From Spongiibacter nanhainus (lineage in GTDB: Bacteria; Pseudomonadota; Gammaproteobacteria; Pseudomonadales; Spongiibacteraceae), in contig NZ_CP066167.1 of assembly GCF_016132545.1 (NCBI RefSeq), positions 2,569,001 through 2,633,000 on the forward strand: DNA of 64,000 nucleotides, in the 5' to 3' direction. The translations under genes and the position numbers were made by a program. Of this stretch, positions 51,304-60,187 are shown piece after piece; within the stretch, counting starts at the first letter, position 1, and each line of letters starts with the position of its first letter. The notes below the pieces were generated by a model. That model was not told where the DNA came from. It saw nothing but the letters and a program-made list of their open reading frames with translations, and ran no database searches.

Positions 51304-51349
51304 AAAAAAACCCCGTCGATTCGGCTTTACACCGACTCGTTCGGGGTTT
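51304..51349 (-). terminator. Terminator after the aldehyde dehydrogenase gene
   Basis: AAACCCCG (51308-51315) and CGGGGTTT (51342-51349) form an 8-bp outer stem around an inner imperfect stem. On the minus strand it ends GGGGTTTTTTTAT. It lies about 26 bases after the aldehyde dehydrogenase stop codon and closes the second alkane operon. Confidence 0.88.
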
Positions 51350-51374
51350 CGTCAATAGCGATTTTATTCGTTTA

Positions 51375-52844
51375 TTAACCCTTCAGCTTGGTCATCATAT
51401 TCAAGATTTTATCGGGCAGCCCACCGTAAGGCGGGCGAAGCAAAGACATCGGGGTCACACTGGCCTGTTGGAAAATCGGCCGCATTTTTGAAAAGGTTTG
51501 GAAACCTTCATAGCCGTGGTAGTGCCCCATACCACTGGGACCCACACCGCCGAAAGGCAAATCGTGTTGCGCCACATGTAACAAGGCATCGTTAACCGTC
51601 ACCCCACCCGACATGATGTGGTCGATATACAGCTGGGTTTTCTTGCTGTCGTTGGAGAAGGGATAGAACGCCAGAGGGCGATCCTGGCCGTGGACGTAAT
51701 TGATCACTTCCTCGGGCTTGTCATAGGTCATCACCATCAAAAACGGACCGAAGGTTTCCCGGTTGCGAATGGTCATCTCCTCGCTGGTGTCCAGCACCAA
51801 GTGCAGCGGCATCTTGCGGGCAGCAACGTTTGGCTCCTGGCCCTCATTGAGGTTAATTACCCGTGCTCCCTTACTGCGCGCATCCTCTAGGGTGTCTTGC
51901 AAGCGCTTGAATGAGCGGTCATCGATAATCGAGGAATAGTCATCGGCATTAATATCAGGTACGTGCTTTTTGACCCAGGCCTTTGCCTGGGTGACGAAGT
52001 CGTCTAATTGACTCTGGTGTACAAAAAGGTAATCGACGTTGATACAAATTTGCCCGGAGTTAAATTGCTTGACGAAAAGAATACGATCCACCGCCTTTTC
52101 CAGCGGGAAGCTGGGGTCGATCACGGCGGGTGATTTGCCGCCCAGCTCAAGCACCACAGGGGTCAGGTTTTTGGCCGCAGAGGCCATGACCTTTTTGCCG
52201 GTTTCCCCCGAGCCAGTAAACAGCAGCAGATCAAAGGGGATTTTGGAAAACTCGATACCAACGGTGCCGGTTTCTTCAAAGTACACCAGCTTGTCTTCGG
52301 AAAAGTAATCTTTGCTAATCTTGATCAGCAAACGGCTCAGGTGGCGAGAATTCTCCGACATCTTCACCATGGCCCGGTTGCCGGCGGCAAAGGCACTGAT
52401 CAGTGGACCAAAGCTGAGGTGATTGGGGAAGTTCCAAGGCACAATCACGCCCACGCAGCCCAGGGGCTGGGGTATGACCCGGTTTTTAGCGCCGGGATAG
52501 GTGGTCCAATCGGTGTGGCGACGCTGGGGCTTGGCCCACTTTTTCACATGCTTGATGGCGTGATTGATGGAATCCGTTACTGAGATGATTTCTGCGAACA
52601 AGGTCTCCTGTCGAGCCCGATTGCCGTAGTCCTGATTGATAGCGGCGATAATGTCTTCGCGGTGGTCATTTACCATCGCCTTCAGCTGGCGCAGGTGTTC
52701 CCGGCGCTCGTCGATGCTGGGTGTTGGTGCCTTCAGGTAAGCTTGCTTCTGTAACTGAAAGGCGGCGTTTAACATGGCAGCATCACTGCTCTCGGCAGGC
52801 ATTTCTGTATTGTGTGCTGTCAAGTTTGGCTCTACGGCGTTCAT
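51375..52844 (-). CDS. Coniferyl-type aldehyde dehydrogenase (AlkH-like role)
   Basis: A 489-residue NAD(P)-dependent aldehyde dehydrogenase of the CALDH subfamily. The general base Glu233 lies in LELGGKSP and the nucleophile Cys267 in FNSGQICINVDY. The cofactor segment GCVGVIVPWNFPNHLSF and the C-terminal DLPFGGVGPSGMGHYHGYEGF are present. Its place as last gene after an alcohol dehydrogenase, a TonB receptor and an acyl-CoA synthetase suggests oxidation of fatty aldehydes to acids, as AlkH does. Coniferyl aldehyde is only the family's name-giving substrate. Confidence 0.92.
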   Translation of the reverse strand: MNAVEPNLTAHNTEMPAESSDAAMLNAAFQLQKQAYLKAPTPSIDERREHLRQLKAMVNDHREDIIAAINQDYGNRARQETLFAEIISVTDSINHAIKHVKKWAKPQRRHTDWTTYPGAKNRVIPQPLGCVGVIVPWNFPNHLSFGPLISAFAAGNRAMVKMSENSRHLSRLLIKISKDYFSEDKLVYFEETGTVGIEFSKIPFDLLLFTGSGETGKKVMASAAKNLTPVVLELGGKSPAVIDPSFPLEKAVDRILFVKQFNSGQICINVDYLFVHQSQLDDFVTQAKAWVKKHVPDINADDYSSIIDDRSFKRLQDTLEDARSKGARVINLNEGQEPNVAARKMPLHLVLDTSEEMTIRNRETFGPFLMVMTYDKPEEVINYVHGQDRPLAFYPFSNDSKKTQLYIDHIMSGGVTVNDALLHVAQHDLPFGGVGPSGMGHYHGYEGFQTFSKMRPIFQQASVTPMSLLRPPYGGLPDKILNMMTKLKG

Positions 52845-52878
52845 CTCTCGCTCCCCACTATTAATCTATTGAATGACG

Positions 52879-54549
52879 TTATTCCCAAATCACGGCTTTT
52901 CCCTGCTGATACCACTTGTCCAGATGATCGCTATAATGCGCCTCGATGACGTTCCTTTTCAACTTTAAGGTGGGAGTCAACATGCCGTTGACGACTGACC
53001 AGGGCTCAGCGACCAGCACGGCAAAGGCCAAACGTTCGTGGGGATCGAGACCGGCGTTGACGTTTTCAATCTGCTGAGCGATTTCCGCTTCTAGCTGATT
53101 TTTATCGAATTTATCCCCCAGCTCCTCAATTGCCGCGCCATTGGGCACCATCATCACGCAGGGTTGAGTCTGGTTGGCGCCACTCACACACAGCGACTCA
53201 ATAAGGGGGTGCCCCAGCTGGTTTTCGATCGGCGCCGGGGCCACGTATTTGCCCTTGCTGGTCTTGAAAAGCTCTTTAAGACGACCGCTAATGCGCAGCC
53301 GCCCATGGTCATCAAACTCACCCAAATCCCCGGTCCGGAACCAGCCATCATCCGTGAAGGACTCGCGAGTCACGTCGTCGTTAAGGTAGTAGCCGGCCAT
53401 TTTTCCCGGGCTGCGTATCTGTATTTCACCTTCTTCGGATATACGCGACTCAACTCCCGGCAATGGGCGCCCCACATAGCCAACGCGGACTTCGCCGGGC
53501 CGGGTAATGTGGGAATAGGCAAAATCTTCGGTCATCCCATACCCTTCCAACAGCTCCAGGCCCAGATCCCGGTACCATTGAATGACCGAGCCGGCCAAGG
53601 GAGCTGATCCACTGAGGGCGATCCGGGTGTCCTGTAGTCCCAACTGTTGCAACACCTGCAGGCGAGTGGGCTCAGCAGTATCCGGGTCAGCTAGCAGCGA
53701 CTGTAGCTTTTCCTCCGATAGCTTGTTTTGAACCGCCTGTTGAAATTTTATCCACAACCGGGGTACGGAATGGAAAATCGTTGGGCTCGCGCGGCGCAGA
53801 TCGGCGGGGAATGTCGCCAAGCCCTCACTGAAGAACACTTGGCAGCCGACTCGAAGGCTGCTGTTGTGCACGAAGGCACTCTCGAAAGCATGAGCGAAGG
53901 GCAGGTAGGATATCAAGCGATCGGCCTGTGTGGCGTTGGATATTTCCACCAAGGCATCTTTGGCGGCATCCATCGCCGCAAAGGGGACGACGACGCCTTT
54001 GGGTTTACCGGTACTGCCTGAGGTATAGATTAGACGCGCCGTGTCCTCCGGCCTCGGTTGTGCCACATCCTCGAGAGGCTGAGCGGCTGCAACCACGTCC
54101 ACCAACGATTGATACTCCTGGGACAGGTTTTCAAATGGCGCGCCTGGAAAGCGAATCACCGGTACGCTTTTTGGTACGCCGTGCTGCATATCGCCCCAGT
54201 CTTCTACGGCGCCGAGAAACAGGCACTGAGTGTCGCTGTGATCAAGTATGTAGCGGAGCGTATCGGCATTGAGGGACGGGTAGATCTGTACACTGATGTG
54301 ACCCGCCATCCAGACCGCCAAATCGGTAATCAAAGATTCGGCGCAATTTCGGGAGATGATGGCGATGCGACTGCCTGGCGGATAAGCCTGTTGTGTCAAA
54401 AAGCCCGCCAGCCGGCGTGCCTGGTTACAGGTCTGCCGCCAGGTATATTCGGTTACTTTACCGTCCCGGGGCTGCACCAAAAACCGGTCGTCCGGCCGTT
54501 GTGAGGCCCAATCCAGCAGTGCTTTTACTGGTGTCCAGTTATTCGACAT
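52879..54549 (-). CDS. Long-chain acyl-CoA synthetase (AMP-forming)
   Basis: A 556-residue adenylate-forming enzyme: P-loop-like LIYTSGSTGKPKGVVV, GYGMTEDFAYSHI, WFRTGDLGEFDDHGRLRISGR and the C-terminal GKYVAPAPIENQL. It activates fatty acids to acyl-CoA, the AlkK step in alkane degradation. I chose the ATG at 54549 (GGAG about 10 bases upstream) over a TTG at 54573. It lies downstream of TonB receptor 2 behind a terminator-like hairpin, and 34 bases before the aldehyde dehydrogenase gene. Confidence 0.93.
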   Translation of the reverse strand: MSNNWTPVKALLDWASQRPDDRFLVQPRDGKVTEYTWRQTCNQARRLAGFLTQQAYPPGSRIAIISRNCAESLITDLAVWMAGHISVQIYPSLNADTLRYILDHSDTQCLFLGAVEDWGDMQHGVPKSVPVIRFPGAPFENLSQEYQSLVDVVAAAQPLEDVAQPRPEDTARLIYTSGSTGKPKGVVVPFAAMDAAKDALVEISNATQADRLISYLPFAHAFESAFVHNSSLRVGCQVFFSEGLATFPADLRRASPTIFHSVPRLWIKFQQAVQNKLSEEKLQSLLADPDTAEPTRLQVLQQLGLQDTRIALSGSAPLAGSVIQWYRDLGLELLEGYGMTEDFAYSHITRPGEVRVGYVGRPLPGVESRISEEGEIQIRSPGKMAGYYLNDDVTRESFTDDGWFRTGDLGEFDDHGRLRISGRLKELFKTSKGKYVAPAPIENQLGHPLIESLCVSGANQTQPCVMMVPNGAAIEELGDKFDKNQLEAEIAQQIENVNAGLDPHERLAFAVLVAEPWSVVNGMLTPTLKLKRNVIEAHYSDHLDKWYQQGKAVIWE

Positions 54550-54574
54550 CACAGCTTGTCTCCACATAAACAAG

Positions 54575-54656
54575 AAAAAAATGGGGCGATGCCGCCCCTA
54601 AGCAGGAGGGAAGAAGCCTGGCAAGCCTCTTCCCTCGGAGGGTTTGCGCTAAACCC
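54575..54656 (-). terminator. Hairpin array between TonB receptor 2 and the acyl-CoA synthetase
   Basis: Three consecutive stems lie in the 121-base gap. In minus-strand order they are GGGTTT/AAACCC (54640-54656), a 9-bp GAGGGAAGA stem (54606-54636), and GGGGCG/CGCCCC with loop GCAT (54583-54598). The last is followed by A and seven Ts (54581-54575), a good intrinsic terminator. It is inside the operon, about 25 bases before the synthetase start. Confidence 0.78.
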
Positions 54657-54670
54657 GGGGGTTCGTTGCA

Positions 54671-57166
54671 TCAAAAGTTGTAGGACGCTTCGATGCCGTA
54701 CATCATCGGATCTCCGGTCATGTAGTAATCCAAACCGAAGCTCGCTTGTAAGTTGATGCTGTAGGTTTTGTATTCTTCATCGGTAATGTTTTTGCCCCAC
54801 AGCGCGATTTGGTAGCGTCCGTCGTTGGAATACCAACCCAATCGAGCGTTGTAGATTGTGTAGGCCTCTTCACGGCCCTGGTCGTAACCAACAGCATCGT
54901 TGTAGGCGCTGAACCACTGCTCATCCTGGTAGTTGGCGTTAACGTTGAGGGACAAGTACCCCGTCTCACCGACATACAAATCGTAGTCTGCCGACACACT
55001 GACATTGAGCGGTGGCGCTGATATCAGCTCGTTACCACTAAGTTCTACGGTGTCGTCGAGGTCGGCCAGGGTACTGGTATCGCGCAACTCCAGCTCGGTG
55101 TACTCGGTCTCCAGCAAGCCCACACCCAGCTGCAGGGTCAGGCGTTCGCTGGCACGCCACCAGATCTCTGCCTCGACACCGAGAATCTCGGAGGCACCGG
55201 CGTTCTCCAGGAAGTTTGAAATACCCACCACGTTGATAAATTGCTGATCGGTGTACTCGTAATAGAAGGCCGCGGCATTAATCCGCAGACTGTTATCCAG
55301 CAAGTCCGCTTTAAAACCCACCTCATAGGCATCGATATATTCAGGATTGGCATAGGCGGTATCCAGTGGTCTCGACTCGTAGTAAATACCACTGTTGAAG
55401 GCACCGGCCCGGTAACCCATGCTGTAGCTGGCATACACCATCCACTCGTTACTCAAGCGGTAATCCACACCCAGCTTACCGGTCCACTCGCGCTCGGTAG
55501 ATTCCAGCTTGGGACCACTGTCCAGAGTATAGGGCCCTTCGGTGAAACCGGGCAGGCCGTACTGGGTCAAGTTATTTAGATACGGCAGGGGGTTGGCGAG
55601 GAAGCTGAGAATATCGTCGGGGTTACCACTGAGTACCGGCGGCAAGAAAACCGGCACAAAGGCCTGGTCGTAGCCAGTGGTGTTACCCGGCACAAAGGTG
55701 CCTCGGGGCGCTCCATCCAAGCCAACTCGAGATACATTGATATAGGTCTGACGGTTGGTGTCCTGAGTATAGCGGAGCCCTAAGTCAACACCGAGATTCG
55801 CGGTCACGTCCCAGCGCATTTGGGTATACGCCGCCAGACTTTCCTTCTCGGTGTTCTGCCGCTGATCGACTGCGCCAAAATCCAGCACAAACGGCGCCTG
55901 GCCAGCCAGATCAGGCTTAGCGATAGCGGCCCGGGGGTCGAGCAAATCGCCAAACAGTTCGTAGATATTGTGCATCTCCAGCTCTTCCAGTCCGTAGTAC
56001 AAACCACCGATTATTTGGAAGTTGCCATCAAAGTTGGATGCAAAGCGAATATCCTGAGAGAAAGACTCACTGGCCGTATACCAATCAATTTCCAACAAAC
56101 GCGTAGGCGAACCGTCATCGTTGGTGAATTTATCTAACTGGGTATCGTAATAAGAGGTCACCGAGGTAATGGAGTAGTAATCCGACTCGTAATTTAGCGT
56201 AGCGATAAACAAATCCATGTCGAAATCATTGCGATTTCGCTTACCGGTGTTGTCTTCTACGTCGTGAAAACCGAGGCCACGGGTGCTGCGATCGTAGCCG
56301 GTGTAGTCGATAAAGCCATTAGTTTCGTAGGGGTGGGTCAGCACCAGGCCTTCAATGCCACGAACATCGGTACGGCCCTCGGCGATCGGCACCTTCATAT
56401 TACCGCGATTAGTGGCGTGGGTGTATTTAAATACCGCATTCAGATCATCGGTGATCTGCCAGTTAAGTGCCAAGCGGGCGGCACTGAAATCCAGCAAACC
56501 GCGATCGTCACCTACCCCTTTGTTTTCCTGCACGCCGTCGTTCTCTTTGATTTTAAAGGCCAAACGCGCCGCTAATTTATCCTCAATCAAAGTGTTGCCG
56601 ACCGCGCCCTCGAGGTTGCGCATACCGAAGTTACCGATACCTGCTTTGATTTTGCCTTGCAGTGGATCGTTAATCATCGGCGTTTTGGTGATGACATTGA
56701 TTGCGCCGCCGGTGGTGTTCTTACCATAGAGAGTACCCTGAGGGCCGCGCAGCACCTCAAGCCGCTCCACGTCAAAAAAGCTGGTGCCATGAGTAAATAC
56801 CGCGCCCAGATAAGCCTCATCAACATACACACCAATGGGGCTGGCTTGGTTAGAGCTGTAGTCGGACATACTCACCCCGCGGATGGCGAAAATCGGCTGC
56901 ACTTCGCCATAGGGGCCGCTCACCTGCATGTTGGGTACTTGGGCAGATATATCATTGGCGCTCTCAAACCCCAGCTTATCCAGCGCATCGTCGGCCAAGC
57001 CGGTAATGGCCACCGGTGTATCCTGCACACTTTCAGCGCGCCGCTGGGCCGTGACGACAACTTCTTCTAGCGCTGCAGCTACCACATCGTGCGAATACAC
57101 ACAGGCAATCGATAGCGCCAGCGCTGCTTTTTTCAGGTTTTTTCCAGGGTTTAAGATTGTCATCAT
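54671..57166 (-). CDS. TonB-dependent receptor 2, in the alcohol/fatty acid operon
   Basis: An 831-residue outer membrane receptor with a signal peptide of about 31 residues, a TonB-box-like LEEVVVTAQ, a plug domain (VERLEVLRGPQGTLYGKNTTGG) and a barrel ending SYNF. It closely parallels receptor 1: ANDISAQVPNMQVSGPYG, RGVSMSDYSS and TGYLSLNVNANYQD or near-identical strings occur in both. GGAG lies 5 bases before the ATG at 57166. It sits between a GMC dehydrogenase and an acyl-CoA synthetase gene. It may import alkanes, fatty alcohols or a related compound; inference from context. Confidence 0.93.
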   Translation of the reverse strand: MMTILNPGKNLKKAALALSIACVYSHDVVAAALEEVVVTAQRRAESVQDTPVAITGLADDALDKLGFESANDISAQVPNMQVSGPYGEVQPIFAIRGVSMSDYSSNQASPIGVYVDEAYLGAVFTHGTSFFDVERLEVLRGPQGTLYGKNTTGGAINVITKTPMINDPLQGKIKAGIGNFGMRNLEGAVGNTLIEDKLAARLAFKIKENDGVQENKGVGDDRGLLDFSAARLALNWQITDDLNAVFKYTHATNRGNMKVPIAEGRTDVRGIEGLVLTHPYETNGFIDYTGYDRSTRGLGFHDVEDNTGKRNRNDFDMDLFIATLNYESDYYSITSVTSYYDTQLDKFTNDDGSPTRLLEIDWYTASESFSQDIRFASNFDGNFQIIGGLYYGLEELEMHNIYELFGDLLDPRAAIAKPDLAGQAPFVLDFGAVDQRQNTEKESLAAYTQMRWDVTANLGVDLGLRYTQDTNRQTYINVSRVGLDGAPRGTFVPGNTTGYDQAFVPVFLPPVLSGNPDDILSFLANPLPYLNNLTQYGLPGFTEGPYTLDSGPKLESTEREWTGKLGVDYRLSNEWMVYASYSMGYRAGAFNSGIYYESRPLDTAYANPEYIDAYEVGFKADLLDNSLRINAAAFYYEYTDQQFINVVGISNFLENAGASEILGVEAEIWWRASERLTLQLGVGLLETEYTELELRDTSTLADLDDTVELSGNELISAPPLNVSVSADYDLYVGETGYLSLNVNANYQDEQWFSAYNDAVGYDQGREEAYTIYNARLGWYSNDGRYQIALWGKNITDEEYKTYSINLQASFGLDYYMTGDPMMYGIEASYNF

Positions 57167-57199
57167 TTTTGCTCCGGGTACCTATTTTTATACACGTAT

Positions 57200-57213
57200 G
57201 GGCGTTATCGCCC
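57200..57213 (-). promoter_or_regulatory. Small hairpin between the GMC and TonB receptor 2 genes
   Basis: GGGCG (57200-57204) and CGCCC (57209-57213) form a 5-bp stem with a 4-base loop in the 70-base gap. No T-run follows. It may affect message stability. Confidence 0.35.
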
Positions 57214-57236
57214 TTGTTATAAGCTCAATAAACTGT

Positions 57237-58847
57237 TTATTCGGTGTTAAGGATCATATCTGCCGCCTTCTCGGCGATCATAATGGTCGGGGCATTGGTA
57301 TTACCGCCCACCACCTTGGGCATGATTGACGCGTCAACCACCCGCAGCCCCTCTATGCCGTGTACTCGCAACTGGCTATCTACCACCGCCATGGGATCAG
57401 TCTCGGGCGCCATTTTGCAGGTCCCAACCGGGTGGTACTGGGTATCGGCGCGGTTGCGAATATCCGCTTCGATGGATTTGTCGTCGCTCCAGTCGACGGG
57501 ATAAATCAATTCCGGTTGGTATTTGGCAAAGGGCTCCGACTCGAGAATACTGGCTTGAATTTTTGCGCCCTTCACCAACAGGTCGATGTCCTCCTGCTCG
57601 CTCAAAAAGCGCGGATCAATGCGCGGCGCATCCATGGGGTTTGCCGAGTTCAGCCTTACTTCGCCAGAGCTTTTAGGCCGCAGCACTTCGATATGGCAAC
57701 TGTAGCCATGCCCGGCATGGAGCTTGCGCCCGTGGTCATCCACTACCGCTACAACGAAGACCATTTGCAGGTCGGGGACTTCTATATCCGGCGAAGAGCG
57801 AACAAAGGCACCGGATTCCGCGAAGGTAGAGGTAAAGATACCCTGTCGCGTTGCCGCCCACTGAGCGCCTGCCGCTGCGACCCTTGCAATACCCCGAGCA
57901 GAGAAGCCGAAGGTCGCCGTGTTATAGGGAGTCCGATAGGGGACGATATAGTCGATGTGGTCCTGTAGGTTCTTACCTACACCGGGTAGCGCATGGACAA
58001 CACTAATGCCGTGCTGCTGCAGTTCATTGGCCGGCCCCACTCCGGATAGCATTAGCATCTGCGGTGAACCGAAGGCGCCACCACTGATGATGACCTCCCG
58101 CCGCGCGCGAATGGTCTTGGGTAGCCCTCCAAACAAGTAGCTCACACCAACAGCGCGCTTGCCTTCAAATATCAGCTTATTGAAAGGCGCGTCGGTGAGA
58201 ACCTTAACATTGGGGCGTGCCATGGCGGGCTTGAGGTATGCCGCATTCGCGCCCCAGCGCTCGCCATCTTTTTGCGTAATCTGATAGTAAAAACAGCCAT
58301 ACTGCTCGGCGCCGTTATAATCCGGATTCAAGGGTAGGCCTTGTTGTTGCGCCGCCTCAATAAAGTCGTCGTTTATTGGGCTGGCACTGCGGGGATTGGC
58401 GACATTGAGAGGGCCCTCTCCACCGTGAAATTGCTCATCATCGGCAAACACTTCGTTTGACTCAGAGCGCTTAAAGTAAGGTAGTACATCCTCATAACCC
58501 CAGCCGCTATTGCCTTGCGCTGCCCAGCCATCGTAATCGCTGCGATGGCCACGGACGTAGAGCATGGCGTTGATGGCACTGGAGCCACCCAGGCATTTGC
58601 CTCGCGGCTGATAACCGCGCCGGCCATTAAGTCCAGGCTGAGGCACCGTTTCATAGGCCCAATTGTTGATACGAGAGCGCATCATTGCGATAACGCCCGC
58701 TGGTGCTCTGACTACCCAGTCGTTGCCCTTGCCTCCGGCTTCAATAGCGCAGACCGAGTACTGACCGCTCTCGCTCAGGCGGTTAGCCAGCACACAGCCA
58801 GCCGATCCGGCACCTACCACGATGTAATCAAAGGTCTGTTCAGACAC
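57237..58847 (-). CDS. GMC-family alcohol dehydrogenase (AlkJ-like)
   Basis: A 536-residue FAD-dependent oxidoreductase of the glucose-methanol-choline family. It has the dinucleotide-binding start [41 protein letters not shown], the catalytic-His region YHPVGTCKM, and the C-terminal [17 protein letters not shown]. In alkane pathways AlkJ oxidises terminal alcohols to aldehydes and feeds electrons to the respiratory chain. The start is GTG at 58847 with AGGAG 9 bases upstream. It is the first gene of the minus-strand operon with the receptor, synthetase and ALDH. Choline dehydrogenase activity is less likely in this context. Confidence 0.9.
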   Translation of the reverse strand: MSEQTFDYIVVGAGSAGCVLANRLSESGQYSVCAIEAGGKGNDWVVRAPAGVIAMMRSRINNWAYETVPQPGLNGRRGYQPRGKCLGGSSAINAMLYVRGHRSDYDGWAAQGNSGWGYEDVLPYFKRSESNEVFADDEQFHGGEGPLNVANPRSASPINDDFIEAAQQQGLPLNPDYNGAEQYGCFYYQITQKDGERWGANAAYLKPAMARPNVKVLTDAPFNKLIFEGKRAVGVSYLFGGLPKTIRARREVIISGGAFGSPQMLMLSGVGPANELQQHGISVVHALPGVGKNLQDHIDYIVPYRTPYNTATFGFSARGIARVAAAGAQWAATRQGIFTSTFAESGAFVRSSPDIEVPDLQMVFVVAVVDDHGRKLHAGHGYSCHIEVLRPKSSGEVRLNSANPMDAPRIDPRFLSEQEDIDLLVKGAKIQASILESEPFAKYQPELIYPVDWSDDKSIEADIRNRADTQYHPVGTCKMAPETDPMAVVDSQLRVHGIEGLRVVDASIMPKVVGGNTNAPTIMIAEKAADMILNTE

Positions 58848-58982
58848 AGAATTCGACTCCTGAATTATTATTGATCGACACGGTCCGGGTCGGGATACCG
58901 TATCTAAGTGCGCTGACGCACATTTCTGGAGAGGATATTAGGGAATACAGCGGCCATTGATTTTCCGCCACACGCAGACCTG

Positions 58983-59008
58983 TTATCATTTTGCGCAAAC
59001 AATGATAA
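58983..59008. promoter_or_regulatory. 26-bp interrupted palindrome upstream of the second AraC gene
   Basis: TTATCATT (58983-58990) and AATGATAA (59001-59008) are reverse complements flanking the inner palindrome TTGCGCAA. The site lies 20 bases before the AraC start and about 135 bases before the divergent GMC gene. It is a candidate operator for both directions. Confidence 0.5.
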
Positions 59009-59027
59009 ATCACGCACTGGGGCTTGA

Positions 59028-60056
59028 ATGACCAATCCGTTGCTTCCCGGCACCTTGACCACCACAGGGGCCTGGACTCGCGTCATCAGCGAGTGTCTTA
59101 AGGATGCTGGCGTCGATCCGCGCCCGTTATTTGAGCAAGCCGGTATCGACCACGACGAGGCGACTCAGCCCGACAGTCGTATCCCCGACAGCAAACTTCG
59201 CCACCTCTACCCTCTCGCTATCCAGGCCACCGGCGATGACGCCTTCGCAATGCGCCTTGGCGCTTACGTAAAAGCTCACAGCTTTCACGCGCTAGGGCTG
59301 TCGATAATGGTAAGCAGTACCGTTGAGGATGCACTGCAACGCTTTAAACGCCATAGCGCCATTATTTCTGATTCCGGTCATATCGAGATGATTTATGCTG
59401 CAGACCGCTGCCGCTTCGAAGTCTCTGTCGAAAAAGACGCCCACGGTGAACGGCTGCTGCCTCCGATTGCCATAGACACCTTTATGTTTGGCGTGGTGAC
59501 CTTAATGCGGGAAATCACTGAGGACGACTCATTGAGCCCCATTTTGGTCAAGTGCTGTTCCTCTTCCCCCTCTGATACATCGGCGTTTCCCGAGGCATTT
59601 GGGTGCCCCATTGAGTTTGATCAGAACAAGGAGGTCTTGGTCTACCATGTGGATGACTTGGCGACACCCGTTCGCTATGCCAATGAGAGCTTGGCCAAGC
59701 TTCACGATGATATTACTGAGGGCTTTATCAAAAACATGTCGCCGGAGTTCGAGGATGAGCTCTACCGACAAATTCTCAAGGAGCTCCCCAATGGTGAGCT
59801 CAGCGCCGAGAAGCTCGCTTCCCGCCTTAATATGAGTTTGCGAAAGCTGCAGGGTAAACCTCAGCAGCAAAATACCAGTTATCAGCAATTACTGGACAAG
59901 GCTCGCAAAGAACTGGCCAGCAAATATCTGAGCAATACCCGCTACAGCATTACCGAAGTAACCTTTCTGCTGGGTTTTGCCAGCAGCGCCAGTTTCTGCC
60001 GGGCGTTCAAGCGCTGGTTTGATATGTCGCCATCAGAGTATCGGCAACAACTCTAA
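59028..60056 (+). CDS. AraC-family regulator, likely of the alcohol/fatty acid operon
   Basis: A 342-residue regulator with an arabinose-binding-type N-terminal domain (about 1-210) and a C-terminal AraC helix-turn-helix pair (about 240-342), ending FLLGFASSASFCRAFKRWFDMSPSEYRQ. The first HTH is slightly unusual: LRKLQGKPQQQNTSYQQLL replaces the common LQRRLKEEGTS pattern. It is divergent from the GMC-receptor-synthetase-ALDH operon, the usual place for a dedicated activator. It has the same architecture as the regulator beside alkB, so the two may share effectors. Confidence 0.87.
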   Translation: MTNPLLPGTLTTTGAWTRVISECLKDAGVDPRPLFEQAGIDHDEATQPDSRIPDSKLRHLYPLAIQATGDDAFAMRLGAYVKAHSFHALGLSIMVSSTVEDALQRFKRHSAIISDSGHIEMIYAADRCRFEVSVEKDAHGERLLPPIAIDTFMFGVVTLMREITEDDSLSPILVKCCSSSPSDTSAFPEAFGCPIEFDQNKEVLVYHVDDLATPVRYANESLAKLHDDITEGFIKNMSPEFEDELYRQILKELPNGELSAEKLASRLNMSLRKLQGKPQQQNTSYQQLLDKARKELASKYLSNTRYSITEVTFLLGFASSASFCRAFKRWFDMSPSEYRQQL

Positions 60057-60187
60057 CTACTGGCGTTTAGGATACTGCCTTCCAGACTGTCCTAAATTAA
60101 CAATTTCCTGTCACTCCACAACAATGGCATACGCCGACCGGCTCGCTATGCTATGAAGCTCTAATAACACTATTCTGGAAATCAGCA

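Noticed and set aside
58983-59008. Fur box from the AATGATAA element
   Set aside because: The halves are separated by a GC-containing TTGCGCAA centre and do not align with the continuous 19-bp Fur consensus.
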